From Oasisia sp. SBJ-2009 (Eukaryota > Annelida > Polychaeta > Sabellida > Siboglinidae), in assembly GCA_964017155.1 (NCBI GenBank), contig OZ024854.1, positions 53,973,441-54,037,440 on the forward strand: 64,000 bases of DNA. Reading direction: 5' to 3'. The notes below the pieces were generated by a model. That model was not told the origin of the DNA, made no database searches, and worked only from the letters and a program-made list of their open reading frames with translations. Each line of letters starts with the position of its first letter. The first letter of the stretch is position 1. Shown piece by piece: positions 40,196-54,400 of this stretch. A program made the translations under genes and the position numbers.

Positions 40196-43100
40196 TCTGT
40201 TCTCTGCCTGATGACCGCCCCACTTCTGTCAGCATTTGTTCTCTGCCTGATGAACGACCCACTTCTGTCAGCATCTGTTCTCTGCCTGATAACCGGCCCA
40301 CTTCTGTCAGCATCTATTCTCTGCCTGATGACCGGCCCACTTCTGTCAGCATCTGTCCTCTGCCTGATGACCGGCCCACTTCTGTCAGCATCTGTCCTCT
40401 GCCTGATGACTGGCCCAGTTCTGTCAGCATCTGTTCTCTGCCTGATTAACGGCCCACTTCTGTCAGCATCTGTTCTCTGCCTGATGACCGGCCCACTTCG
40501 GTCAGCATCTATTCTCTGCCTGATGACCGGCCCACTTCTGGCAGCATCTGTCCTCTGCCTGATGACCCGCCCACTTCTGTCAACATCTGTTCTCTGCCTG
40601 ATGACCGCCCACTTCTGTCAGCATCTGTTCTCTGCCTGATGACCGACCCACTTCTGTCAGAATCTGTTCTCTGCCTGATGACCGGCCCAGTCTTCTGTCA
40701 GCATCTATTCTCTGCCTGATGACCGGCCCACTTCTGTCAGCATCTGTTCTCTGCCTGATGACCAGCCCACTTCTGTCAGCATTTGTTCTCTGCCTGATGA
40801 ACGGCCCACTTCTGTCAGCATCTGTTCTCTGCCTGATAACCGGCCCACTTCAGTCAGCATATATTCTCTGCCTGATGACCGGCCCACTTCTGTCAGCATC
40901 TGTCCTCTGCCTGATGACCGGCCCACTTATGTCAGCATCTGTTCTCTGCCTGATGACTGACCCACTTCTGTCAGCATCTGTTCTCTGCCTGATGACCGGC
41001 CCAGTCTTCTGTCAGCATCTGTTCTCTGCCTGATGACCGGCCCACTTCTGTCAGCATCTGTTCTCTGCCTGATGACCGCCCCACTTCTGTCAGCATTTGT
41101 TCTCTGCCTGATGATTGGCCCACTTCTGTCAGCATCTGTCCTCTGCCTTATGACCGGCCCACTTCTGTCAGCATCTGTTCTCTGCCTGATGACCGGCCCA
41201 CTTCTGTCAGCATCTATTCTCTGCCTGATGACCGGCCCACTTCTGTCAGCATCTGTCCTCTGCCTGATGACCGGCCCACTTCTGTCAGCATCTGTCCTCT
41301 GCCTGAAGACTGGCCCAGTTCTGTCAGCATCTATTCTCAGCCTGATGACCGGCCCACTTCTGTCAGCATCTATTCTCTGCCTGATGACCGGCCCACTTCT
41401 GTCAGCATCTGTCCTCTGCCTGATGACTGGCCCAGTTCTGTCAGCATCTGTTCTCTGCCTGATGACCGACCCACTTTTGTCAGCATCTGTCCTTTGCCTG
41501 ATGACCGACCCACTTCTGTCAGCATCTGTTCTCTGCCTGATGAACGGCCCACTTCTGTCAGCATCTGTTCTCTGCCTGATTAACGGCCCACTTCTGTCAG
41601 CATCTGTTCTCTGCCTGATGACCGGCCCACTTCTGTCAGCATCTGTCCTCTGCCTGTTGACCGGCCCACTTCTGTCAGCATCTGTTCTCTGTCTGATGAC
41701 TGGCCCACTTCTGTCAGCATCTGTCCTCTGCCTGATGACCGGCCCACTTCTGTCAGCATCTGTTCTCAGCCTGATGACCGGCCCACTTCTGTCAGCATCT
41801 GTTCTCTGCCTGATGACCGGCCCACTTCTGTCAGCATCTGTTCTCTGCCTGATAACCGGCCCACTTCTGTCAGCATCTATTCTCTGCCTGATGACCGGCC
41901 CACTTCTGTCAGCATCTGTCCTCTGCTTGATGACCGGCCCACTTCTGTCAGCATCTGTCCTCTGCCTGATGACCGACCCACTTCTGTCAGCATCTGTTCT
42001 CTGCCTGATGACCGGCCCAGTCTTCTGTCAGCATCTGTTCTCTGCCTGATGACCGGCCCACTTCTGTCAGCATCTGTTCTCTGCCTGATGACGGGCCCAC
42101 TTCTGTCAGCATCTGTTCTCTGCCTGATGATGGGCCCACTTCTGTCAGCATCTCTCCTCTGCCTGATGACAGGCCCACTTCTGTCAGCATCTGTTCTCTG
42201 CCTGATGACTGGCCCAGTCTTCTGTCAGCATCTGTTCTCTGCCTGATGACCGGCCCACTTCTGTCAGCATCTGTTCTCTGCCTGATGACCGGCCCACTTC
42301 TGTCAGCATGTGTTCTCTGCCTGATGAACGACCCACTTCTGTCAGCATCTGTTCTCTGCCTGATGACCGGCCCACTTCGGTCAGCATCTATTCTCTGCCT
42401 GATGACCGGCCCACTTCTGTCAGCATCTGTCCTCTGCCTGATGACCCGCCCACTTCTGTCAGCATCTGTTCTCTGCCTGATGACCGACCCACTTCTGTCA
42501 GCATCTGTTCTCTGCCTGATAACCGGCCCACTTCAGTCAGCATATATTCTCTGCCTGATGACCGGCCCACTTCTGTCAGCATCTGTCCTCTGCCTGATGA
42601 CCGGCCCACTTATGTCAGCATCTGTCCTCTGCCTGATGACTGGCCCAGTTCTGTCAGCATCTGTTCTCTGCCTGATGACTGACCCACTTCTGTCAACATC
42701 TGTTCTCTGCCTGATGACCGGCCCAGTCTTCTGTCAGCATCTGTTCTCTGCCTGATGACCGGCCCACTTCTGTCAGCATCTGTTCTCTGCCTGATGACCG
42801 CCCCACTTCTGTCAGCATCTGTTCTCTGCCTGATGACCGGCCCACTTCTGTCAGCATCTCTCCTCTGCCTGATGACAGGCCCACTTCTGTCAGCATCTGT
42901 TCTCTGCCTGATGACCGGCCCACTTCGGTCAGCATCTATTCTCTGCCTGATGACCGGCCCACTTCTGTCAGCATCTGTCCTCTGCCTGATGACCCGCCCA
43001 CTTCTGTCAGCATCTGTTCTCTGCCTGATGACCGACCCACTTCTGTCAGCATCTGTTCTCTGCCTGATGACCGGCCCACTTCTGTCAGCATCTGTTCTCT

Positions 43101-43309
43101 GCCTGATGATCGGCCCACTTCTGTCAGCATCTCTCCTCTGCCTGATGACGGGCCCACTTCTGTCAGCATCTGTCCTCTGCCTGATGACTGGCCCAGTTCT
43201 GTCAGCATCTGTTCTCTGCCTGATGACCGGCCCACTTCTGTCAGCATCTGTCCTCTGCCTGATGACCGGCCCACTTCTGTCAGCATCTGTCCTCTGTCTG
43301 ATGACTGGC

Positions 43310-46300
43310 CCAGTTCTGTCAGCATCTGTTCTCTGCCTGATTAACGGCCCACTTCTGTCAGCATCTGTTCTCTGCCTGATGACCGGCCCACTTCGGTCAG
43401 CATCTATTCTCTGCCTGATGACCGGCCCACTTCTGTCAGCATCTGTTCTCTGCCTGATGACCGGCTCACTTCTGTCAGCATCTGTCCTCTGCCTGATGAC
43501 CCGCCCACTTCTGTCAGCATCTGTCCTCTGCCTGATGACCGGCCCACTTCTGTCAGCATCTGTCCTCTGCCTGATGACCCGCCCACTTCTGTCAGCATCT
43601 GTCCTCTGCCTGATGACTGGCCCAGTTCTGTCAGCATATGTTCTCTGCCTGATGACCGACCCACTTCTGTCAGAATATGTTCTCTGCCTGATGACCGGCC
43701 CAGTCTTCTGTCAGCATCTGTTCTCTGCCTGATGACCGGCCCACTTCTGTCAGCATCTGTTCTCTGCCTGATGAACGGCCCACTTCTGTCAGCATCTGTT
43801 CTCTGCCTGATAACCGGCCCACTTCAGTCAGCATATATTCTCTGCCTGATGACCGGCCCACTTCTGTCAGCATCTGTCCTCTGCCTGATGACCGGCCCAC
43901 TTATGTCAGCATCTGTCCTCTGCCTGATGACTGGCCCAGTTCTGTCAGCATCTGTTCTCTGCCTGATGACTGACCCACTTCTGTCAGCATCTGTTCTCTG
44001 CCTGATGACCGGCCCAGTCTTCTGTCAGCATCTGTTCTCTGCCTGATGACCGGCCCACTTCTGTCAGCATCTGTTCTCTGCCTGATGACCGCCCCACTTC
44101 TGTCAGCATCTGTTCTCTGCCTGATGACCGGCCCACTTCTGTCAGCATCTCTCCTCTGCCTGATGACAGGCCCACTTCTGTCAGCATCTGTTCTCTGCCT
44201 GATGACCGGCCCACTTCGGTCAGCATCTATTCTCTGCCTGATGACCGGCCCACTTCTGTCAGCATCTGTCCTCTGCCTGATGACCCGCCCACTTCTGTCA
44301 GCATCTGTTCTCTGCCTGATGACCGACCCACTTCTGTCAGCATCTGTTCTCTGCCTGATGACCGGCCCACTTCTGTCAGCATCTGTTCTCTGCCTGATGA
44401 TCGGCCCACTTCTGTCAGCATCTCTCCTCTGCCTGATGACGGGCCCACTTCTGTCAGCATCTGTTGTCTGCCTGATGACCGGCCCACTTCTGTCAGCATC
44501 TGTTCTCTGCCTGATGAACGGCCCACTTCTGTCAGCATCTGTTCTCTGCCTGATGACCGGCCCACTTCTGTCAGCATCTGTTCTCTGCCTGATGACCGGC
44601 CCACTTCTGTCAGCATCTGTTCTCTGCCTGATGACCGACCCACTTCTGTCAGCATCTGTTCTCTGCCTGATGAACGGCCCACTTCTGTCAGCATCTGTTC
44701 TCTGCCTGATTAACGGCCCACTACTGTCAGCATCTGTTCTCTGCCTGATGACCGGCTCACTTCTGTCAGCATCTGTCCTCTGCCTGATGACCCGCCCACT
44801 TCTGTCAGCATCTGTCCTCTGCCTGATGACCGGCCCACTTCTGTCAGCATCTGTGCTCTGCCTGATGACCCGCCCACTTCTGTCAGCATCTGTCCTCTGC
44901 CTGATGACTGGCCCAGTTCTGTCAGCATCTGTTCTCTGCCTGATGACCGACCCACTTCTGTCAGAATCTGTTCTCTGCCTGATGACCGGCCCAGTCTTCT
45001 GTCAGCATCTGTTCTCTGCCTGATGACCGGCCCACTTCTGTCAGCATCTGTTCTCTGCCTGATGAACGGCCCACTTCTGTCAGCATCTGTTCTCTGCCTG
45101 ATTAACGGCCCACTACTGTCAGCATCTGTTCTCTGCCTGATGACCGGCTCACTTCTGTCAGCATCTGTCCTCTGCCTGATGACCCGCCCACTTCTGTCAG
45201 CATCTGTCCTCTGCCTGATGACCGGCCCACTTCTGTCAGCATCTGTGCTCTGCCTGATGACCCGCCCACTTCTGTCAGCATCTGTCCTCTGCCTGATGAC
45301 TGGCCCAGTTCTGTCAGCATCTGTTCTCTGCCTGATGACCGACCCACTTCTGTCAGAATCTGTTCTCTGCCTGATGACCGGCCCAGTCTTCTGTCAGCAT
45401 CTGTTCTCTGCCTGATGACCGGCCCACTTCTGTCAGCATCTGTTCTCTGCCTGATGAACGGCCCACTTCTGTCAGCATCTGTTCTCTGCCTGATAACCGG
45501 CCCACTTCAGTCAGCATATATTCTCTGCCTGATGACCGGCCCACTTCTGTCAGCATCTGTCCTCTGCCTGATGACCGGCCCACTTATGTCAGCATCTGTC
45601 CTCTGCCTGATGACTGGCCCAGTTCTGTCAGCATCTGTTCTCTGCCTGATTAACGGCCCACTTCTGTCAGCATCTGTTCTCTGCCTGATGACCGGCCCAC
45701 TTCGGTCAGCATCTATTCTCTGCCTGATGACCGGCCCACTTCTGTCAGCATCTGTTCTCTGCCTGATGACCGGCTCACTTCTGTCAGCATCTGTCCTCTG
45801 CCTGATGACCCGCCCACTTCTGTCAGCATCTGTCCTCTGCCTGATGACCGGCCCACTTCTGTCAGCATCTGTCCTCTGCCTGATGACCCGCCCACTTCTG
45901 TCAGCATCTGTCCTCTGCCTGATGACTGGCCCAGTTCTGTCAGCATATGTTCTCTGCCTGATGACCGACCCACTTCTGTCAGAATATGTTCTCTGCCTGA
46001 TGACCGGCCCAGTCTTCTGTCAGCATCTGTTCTCTGCCTGATGACCGGCCCACTTCTGTCAGCATCTGTTCTCTGCCTGATGAACGGCCCACTTCTGTCA
46101 GCATCTGTTCTCTGCCTGATAACCGGCCCACTTCAGTCAGCATATATTCTCTGCCTGATGACCGGCCCACTTCTGTCAGCATCTGTCCTCTGCCTGATGA
46201 CCGGCCCACTTATGTCAGCATCTGTCCTCTGCCTGATGACTGGCCCAGTTCTGTCAGCATCTGTTCTCTGCCTGATGACTGACCCACTTCTGTCAGCATC

Positions 46301-49300
46301 TGTTCTCTGCCTGATGACCGGCCCAGTCTTCTGTCAGCATCTGTTCTCTGCCTGATGACCGGCCCACTTCTGTCAGCATCTGTTCTCTGCCTGATGACCG
46401 CCCCACTTCTGTCAGCATCTGTTCTCTGCCTGATGACCGGCCCACTTCTGTCAGCATCTCTCCTCTGCCTGATGACAGGCCCACTTCTGTCAGCATCTGT
46501 TCTCTGCCTGATGACCGGCCCACTTCGGTCAGCATCTATTCTCTGCCTGATGACCGGCCCACTTCTGTCAGCATCTGTCCTCTGCCTGATGACCCGCCCA
46601 CTTCTGTCAGCATCTGTTCTCTGCCTGATGACCGGCCCACTTCTGTCAGCATCTGTTCTCTGCCTGATGATCGGCCCACTTCTGTCAGCATCTCTCCTCT
46701 GCCTGATGACGGGCCCACTTCTGTCAGCATCTGTTGTCTGCCTGATGACCGGCCCACTTCTGTCAGCATCTGTTCTCTGCCTGATGAACGGCCCACTTCT
46801 GTCAGCATCTGTTCTCTGCCTGATGACCGGCCCACTTCTGTCAGCATCTGTTCTCTGCCTGATGACCGGCCCACTTCTGTCAGCATCTGTTCTCTGCCTG
46901 ATGACCGACCCACTTCTGTCAGCATCTGTTCTCTGCCTGATGAACGGCCCACTTCTGTCAGCATCTGTTCTCTGCCTGATTAACGGCCCACTACTGTCAG
47001 CATCTGTTCTCTGCCTGATGACCGGCTCACTTCTGTCAGCATCTGTCCTCTGCCTGATGACCCGCCCACTTCTGTCAGCATCTGTCCTCTGCCTGATGAC
47101 CGGCCCACTTCTGTCAGCATCTGTGCTCTGCCTGATGACCCGCCCACTTCTGTCAGCATCTGTCCTCTGCCTGATGACTGGCCCAGTTCTGTCAGCATCT
47201 GTTCTCTGCCTGATGACCGACCCACTTCTCTCAGAATCTGTTCTCTGCCTGATGACCGGCCCAGTCTTCTGTCAGCATCTGTTCTCTGCCTGATGACCGG
47301 CCCACTTCTGTCAGCATCTGTTCTCTGCCTGATGAACGGCCCACTTCTGTCAGCATCTGTTCTCTGCCTGATTAACGGCCCACTACTGTCAGCATCTGTT
47401 CTCTGCCTGATGACCGGCTCACTTCTGTCAGCATCTGTCCTCTGCCTGATGACCCGCCCACTTCTGTCAGCATCTGTCCTCTGCCTGATGACCGGCCCAC
47501 TTCTGTCAGCATCTGTGCTCTGCCTGATGACCCGCCCACTTCTGTCAGCATCTGTCCTCTGCCTGATGACTGGCCCAGTTCTGTCAGCATCTGTTCTCTG
47601 CCTGATGACCGACCCACTTCTGTCAGAATCTGTTCTCTGCCTGATGACCGGCCCAGTCTTCTGTCAGCATCTGTTCTCTGCCTGATGACCGGCCCACTTC
47701 TGTCAGCATCTGTTCTCTGCCTGATGAACGGCCCACTTCTGTCAGCATCTGTTCTCTGCCTGATAACCGGCCCACTTCAGTCAGCATATATTCTCTGCCT
47801 GATGACCGGCCCACTTCTGTCAGCATCTGTCCTCTGCCTGATGACCGGCCCACTTATGTCAGCATCTGTCCTCTGCCTGATGACTGGCCCAGTTCTGTCA
47901 GCATCTGTTCTCTGCCTGATGACTGACCCACTTCTGTCAGCATCTGTTCTCTGCCTGATGACCGGCCCAGTCTTCTGTCAGCATCTGTTCTCTGCCTGAT
48001 GACCGGCCCACTTCTGTCAGCATCTGTTCTCTGCCTGATGACCGCCCCACTTCTGTCAGCATCTGTTCTCTGCCTGATGACCGGCCCACTTCTGTCAGCA
48101 TCTCTCCTCTGCCTGATGACAGGCCCACTTCTGTCAGCATCTGTTCTCTGCCTGATGACCGGCCCACTTCTGTCAGCATCTGTTCTCTGCCTGATGAACG
48201 GCCCACTTTTATCAGTATCTGTTCTCTGCCTGATGACCGGCCCACTTCTGTCAGCATCTGTTCTCTGCCTGATGACCGGCCCACTTCTGTCAGCATCTGT
48301 TCTCTGCCTGATGACCAGCCCACTTCTGTCAGCATCTGTTCTCTGCCTGATGACCGGCCCACTTCTGTAAGCATCTGTTCTCTGCCTGAAGAACGGCCCA
48401 CTTCTGTCAGCATCTGTCCTCTGCCTGATGACCGACCCACTTCTGTCAGCATCTGTCCTCTGCCTGATGACCGACCCACTTCTGTCAGCATCTGTCATCT
48501 GCCTGATGACCGGCCCACTTCTGTCAGCATCTGTTCTCTGTCTGATGACCGGCCCACTTCTGCCAGCATTTGTTCTCTGCCTGATGACCGGCCCACTTCT
48601 GTCAGCATCCGTTCTCTGCCTGATGACCGGCCCACTTCTGTCAGCATCCATTCTCTGCCTGATGACCGGCCCACTTCTGTCAGCCTCTGTTCTCTGCCTG
48701 ATGACCGGCCCACTTCTGTCAGCATCTGTTCTATGCCTGATGACCGGCCCACTTCTGTCAGCATCTTTTCTCTGCCTGATGACCGGCCCACTTCTGTTAG
48801 CATCTGTTCTCTGCCTGATGACCGGCCCACTTCTGTCAGCATCTGTTCTCTGCCTGATGAACGGCCCACTTCTGTCAGCATCTGTTCTCTGCCTGATGAC
48901 CGGCCCACTTCTGTCAGCATCTGTTCTCTGCCTGATGACCGGCCCACTTCTGTCAGCATCTCTCCTCTGCCTGATGACGGGCCCACTTCTGTCAGCATCT
49001 GTTGTCTGCCTGATGACCGGCCCACTTCTGTCAGCATCTGTTCTCTGCCTGATGAACGGCCCACTTCTGTCAGCATCTGTTCTCTGCCTGATGAACGGCC
49101 CACTTCTGTCAGCATCTGTTCTCTGCCTGATTAACGGCCCACTTCTGTCAGCATCTGTTCTCTGCCTGATGACCGGCTCACTTCTGTCAGCATCTGTCCT
49201 CTGCCTGGTGACCCGCCCACTTCTGTCAGCATTTGTCCTCTGCCTGATGACCGGCCCACTTCTGTCAGCATCTGTCCTCTGCCTGATGACCCGCCCACTT

Positions 49301-51400
49301 CTGTCATCATCTGTCCTCTGCCTGATGACTGGCCCAGTTCTGTCAGCATCTGTTCTCTGCCTGATGACCGGCCCACTTCTGTCAGCATCTGTCCTCTGCC
49401 TGATGACCGGCCCACTTCTGTCAGCATCTGTCCTCTGCCTGATGACTGGCCCAGTTCTGTCAGCATCTGTTCTCTGCCTGATTAACGGCCCACTTCTGTC
49501 AGCATCTGTTCTCTGCCTGATGACCGGCCCACTTCGGTCAGCATCTATTCTCTGCCTGATGACCGGCCCACTTCTGTCAGCATCTGTTCTCTGCCTGATG
49601 ACCGGCTCACTTCTGTCAGCATCTGTCCTCTGCCTGATGACCCGCCCACTTCTGTCAGCATCTGTCCTCTGCCTGATGACCGGCCCACTTCTGTCAGCAT
49701 CTGTCCTCTGCCTGATGACCCGCCCACTTCTGTCAGCATCTGTCCTCTGCCTGATGACTGGCCCAGTTCTGTCAGCATCTGTTCTCTGCCTGATGACCGA
49801 CCCACTTCTGTCAGAATCTGTTCTCTGCCTGATGACCGGCCCAGTCTTCTGTCAGCATCTGTTCTCTGCCTGATGACCGGCCCACTTCTGTCAGCATCTG
49901 TTCTCTGCCTGATGAACGGCCCACTTCTGTCAGCATCTGTTCTCTGCCTGATAACCGGCCCACTTCAGTCAGCATATATTCTCTGCCTGATGACCGGCCC
50001 ACTTCTGTCAGCATCTGTCCTCTGCCTGATGACCGGCCCACTTATGTCAGCATCTGTCCTCTGCCTGATGACTGGCCCAGTTCTGTCAGCATCTGTTCTC
50101 TGCCTGATGACTGACCCACTTCTGTCAGCATCTGTTCTCTGCCTGATGACCGGCCCAGTCTTCTGTCAGCATCTGTTCTCTGCCTGATGACCGGCCCACT
50201 TCTGTCAGCATCTGTTCTCTGCCTGATGACCGCCCCACTTCTGTCAGCATCTGTTCTCTGCCTGATGACCGGCCCACTTCTGTCAGCATCTCTCCTCTGC
50301 CTGATGACAGGCCCACTTCTGTCAGCATCTGTTCTCTGCCTGATGACCGGCCCACTTCGGTCAGCATCTATTCTCTGCCTGATGACCGGCCCACTTCTGT
50401 CAGCATCTGTCCTCTGCCTGATGACCCGCCCACTTCTGTCAGCATCTGTTCTCTGCCTGATGACCGACCCACTTCTGTCAGCATCTGTTCTCTGCCTGAT
50501 GACCGGCCCACTTCTGTCAGCATCTGTTCTCTGCCTGATGACCGGCCCACTTCTGTCAGCATCTCTCCTCTGCCTGATGACGGGCCCACTTCTGTCAGCA
50601 TCTGTTGTCTGCCTGATGACCGGCCCACTTCTGTCAGCATCTGTTCTCTGCCTGATGAACGGCCCACTTCTGTCAGCATCTGTTCTCTGCCTGATGACCG
50701 GCCCACTTCTGTCAGCATCTGTTCTCTGCCTGATGACCGGCCCACTTCTGTCAGCATCTGTTCTCTGCCTGATGACCGACCCACTTCTGTCAGCATCTGT
50801 TCTCTGCCTGATGAACGGCCCACTTCTGTCAGCATCTGTTCTCTGCCTGATTAACGGCCCACTTCTGTCAGCATCTGTTCTCTGCCTGATGACCGGCTCA
50901 CTTCTGTCAGCATCTGTCCTCTGCCTGATGACCCGCCCACTTCTGTCAGCATCTGTCCTCTGCCTGATGACCGGCCCACTTCTGTCAGCATCTGTCCTCT
51001 GCCTGATGACCCGCCCACTTCTGTCAGCATCTGTCCTCTGCCTGATGACTGGCCCAGTTCTGTCAGCATCTGTTCTCTGCCTGATGACCGACCCACTTCT
51101 GTCAGAATCTGTTCTCTGCCTGATGACCGGCCCAGTGTTCTGTCAGCATCTGTTCTCTGCCTGATGACCGGCCCACTTCTGTCAGCATCTGTTCTCTGCC
51201 TGATGAACGGCCCACTTCTGTCAGCATCTGTTCTCTGCCTGATAACCGGCCCACTTCAGTCAGCATATATTCTCTGCCTGATGACCGTCCCACTTCTGTC
51301 AGCATCTGTCCTCTGCCTGATGACCGGCCCACTTATGTCAGCATCTGTCCTCTGCCTGATGACTGGCCCAGTTCTGTCAGCATCTGTTCTCTGCCTGATG
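43310..51400 (+). repeat. Higher-order block E: about 2.3 kb tandem duplication plus a third copy
   Basis: Copies 1 (about 43310-45640) and 2 (about 45620-47920) abut, with offset 2,309 falling to 2,270 after loss of one unit. A third copy runs at about 49450-51400 (offset 6,141 from copy 1). Private variants include CAGCATATGTTC with CAGAATATG (43634-43679 and 45943-45988) and GGCCCACTACTG (44714, 45106, 46984, 47376). The 392-bp sub-block 44630-45022 is itself repeated at 45023-45415. Confidence 0.78.
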
Positions 51401-54400
51401 ACTGACCCACTTCTGTCAGCATCTGTTCTCTGCCTGATGACCGGCCCAGTCTTCTGTCAGCATCTGTTCTCTGCCTGATGACCGGCCCACTTCTGTCAGC
51501 ATCTGTTCTCTGCCTGATGACCGCCCCACTTCTGTCAGCATCTGTTCTCTGCCTGATGACCGGCCCACTTCTGTCAGCATCTCTCCTCTGCCTGATGACA
51601 GGCCCACTTCTGTCAGCATCTGTTCTCTGCCTGATGACCGGCCCACTTCTGTCAGCATCTGTTCTCTGCCTGATGACCGGCCCACTTCTGTCAGCATCTG
51701 TTCTCTGCCTGATGACCAGCCCACTTCTGTCAGCATCTGTTCTCTGCCTGATGACCGGCCCACTTCTGTAAGCATCTGTTCTCTGCCTGATGACCGGCCC
51801 ACTTCTGTCAGCATCTGTTCTCTGCCTGATGACCAGCCCACTTCTGTCAGCATCTGTTCTCTGCCTGATGACCGGCCCACTTCTGTAAGCATCTGTTCTC
51901 TGCCTGATGAACGGCCCACTTCTGTCAGCATCTGTCCTCTGCCTGATGACCGACCCACTTCTGTCAGCATCTGTCCTCTGCCTGATGACCGACCCACTTC
52001 TGTCAGCATCTGTCATCTGCCTGATGACCGGCCCACTTCTGTCAGCATCTGTTCTCTGTCTGATGACCGGCCCACTTCTGCCAGCATTTGTTCTCTGCCT
52101 GATGACCGGCCCACTTCTGTCAGCATCCGTTCTCTGCCTGATGACCGGCCCACTTCTGTCAGCCTCTGTTCTCTGCCTGATGACCGGCCCACTTCTGTCA
52201 GCATCTGTTCTATGCCTGATGACCGGCCCACTTCTGTCAGCATCTTTTCTCTGCCTGATGACCGGCCCACTTCTGTTAGCATCTGTTCTCTGCCTGATGA
52301 CCGGCCCACTTCTGTCAGCATCTGTTCTCTGCCTGATGAACGGCCCACTTCTGTCAGCATCTGTTCTCTGCCTGATGACCGGCCCACTTCTGTCAGCATC
52401 TGTTCTATTCCTGATGACCGGCCCACTTCTGTCAGCATCTGGTCTCTGCCTGATGAACGGCCCACTTCTGTCAGCATCTGTTCTCTGCCTGATGACCGGC
52501 CCACTTCTGTCAGCATCTGTTCTCTGCCTGATGACCGGCCCACTTCTGTCAGCATCTGTTCTCTGCCTGATGACCGTCCCATTTCTGTCAGCATATGTTC
52601 ACTCCCTGATGACCGGCCCACTTCTGTCAGCATCTGTTCACTGCCTGATGACTGGCCCACTTCTGTCAGCATCTGTCTCTGCCTGATGACCGGCCCACTT
52701 CTGTCAGCATCTGTTCTCTTCCTGATGACCGGCCCACTTCTGTCAGCATCTGTTCTCTGCCTGATGACCGGCCCACTTCTGTCAGCATCTGTCCTCTGCC
52801 TGATGACCGGCCCACTTATGTCAGCATCTATCCTCTGCCTGATGACTGGCCCAGTTCTGTCAGCATCTGTTCTCTGCCTGATGACCGCCCCACTTCTGTC
52901 AGCATCTGTTCTCTGCCTGATGACCGGCCCACTTATGTCAGCATCTGTCCTCTGCCTGATGACTGGCCCAGTTCTGTCAGCATCTGTTCTCTGCCTGATG
53001 ACCGGCCCACTTCTGTCAGCATCTGTCCTCTGCCTGATGACCGGCCCACTTATGTCAGCATCTGTCCTCTGCCTGATGACTGGCCCAGTTCTGTCAGCAT
53101 CTGTTCTCTGCCTGATGACTGACCCACTTCTGTCAGCATCTGTTCTCTGCCTGATGACCGGCCCAGTCTTCTGTCAGCATCTGTTCTCTGCCTGATGACC
53201 GGCCCACTTCTGTCAGCATCTGTTCTCTGCCTGATGACCGCCCCACTTCTGTCAGCATCTGTTCTCTGCCTGATGACCGGCCCACTTCTGTCAGCATCTC
53301 TCCTCTGCCTGATGACAGGCCCACTTCTGTCAGCATCTGTTCTCTGCCTGATGACCGGCCCACTTCTGTCAGCATCTGTTCTCTGCCTGATGACCGGCCC
53401 ACTTCTGTCAGCATCTGTTCTCTGCCTGATGACCAGCCCACTTCTGTCAGCATCTGTTCTCTGCCTGATGACCGGCCCACTTCTGTAAGCATCTGTTCTC
53501 TGCCTGATGACCGGCCCACTTCTGTCAGCATCTGTTCTCTGCCTGATGACCAGCCCACTTCTGTCAGCATCTGTTCTCTGCCTGATGACCGGCCCACTTC
53601 TGTAAGCATCTGTTCTCTGCCTGATGAACGGCCCACTTCTGTCAGCATCTGTCCTCTGCCTGATGACCGACCCACTTCTGTCAGCATCTGTCCTCTGCCT
53701 GATGACCGACCCACTTCTGTCAGCATCTGTCATCTGCCTGATGACCGGCCCACTTCTGTCAGCATCTGTTCTCTGTCTGATGACCGGCCCACTTCTGTCA
53801 GCATCCGTTCTCTGCCTGATGACCGTCCCACTTCTGTCAGCCTCTGTTCTCTGCCTGATGACCGGCCCACTTCTGTCAGCATCTGTTCTATGCCTGATGA
53901 CCGGCCCACTTCTGTCAGCATCTTTTCTCTGCCTGATGACCGGCCCACTTCTGTTAGCATCTGTTCTCTGCCTGATGACCGGCCCACTTCTGTCAGCATC
54001 TGTTCTCTGCCTGATGAACGGCCCACTTCTGTCAGCATCTGTTCTCTGCCTGATGACCGGCCCACTTCTGTCAGCATCTGTTCTATTCCTGATGACCGGC
54101 CCACTTCTGTCAGCATCTGGTCTCTGCCTGATGAACGGCCCACTTCTGTCAGCATCTGTTCTCTGCCTGATGACCGGCCCACTTCTGTCAGCATCTGTTC
54201 TCTGCCTGATGACCGGCCCACTTCTGTCAGCATCTGTTCTCTGCCTGATGACCGTCCCATTTCTGTCAGCATATGTTCACTCCCTGATGACCGGCCCACT
54301 TCTGTCAGCATCTGTTCACTGCCTGATGACTGGCCCACTTCTGTCAGCATCTGTCTCTGCCTGATGACCGGCCCACTTCTGTCAGCATCTGTTCTCTGCC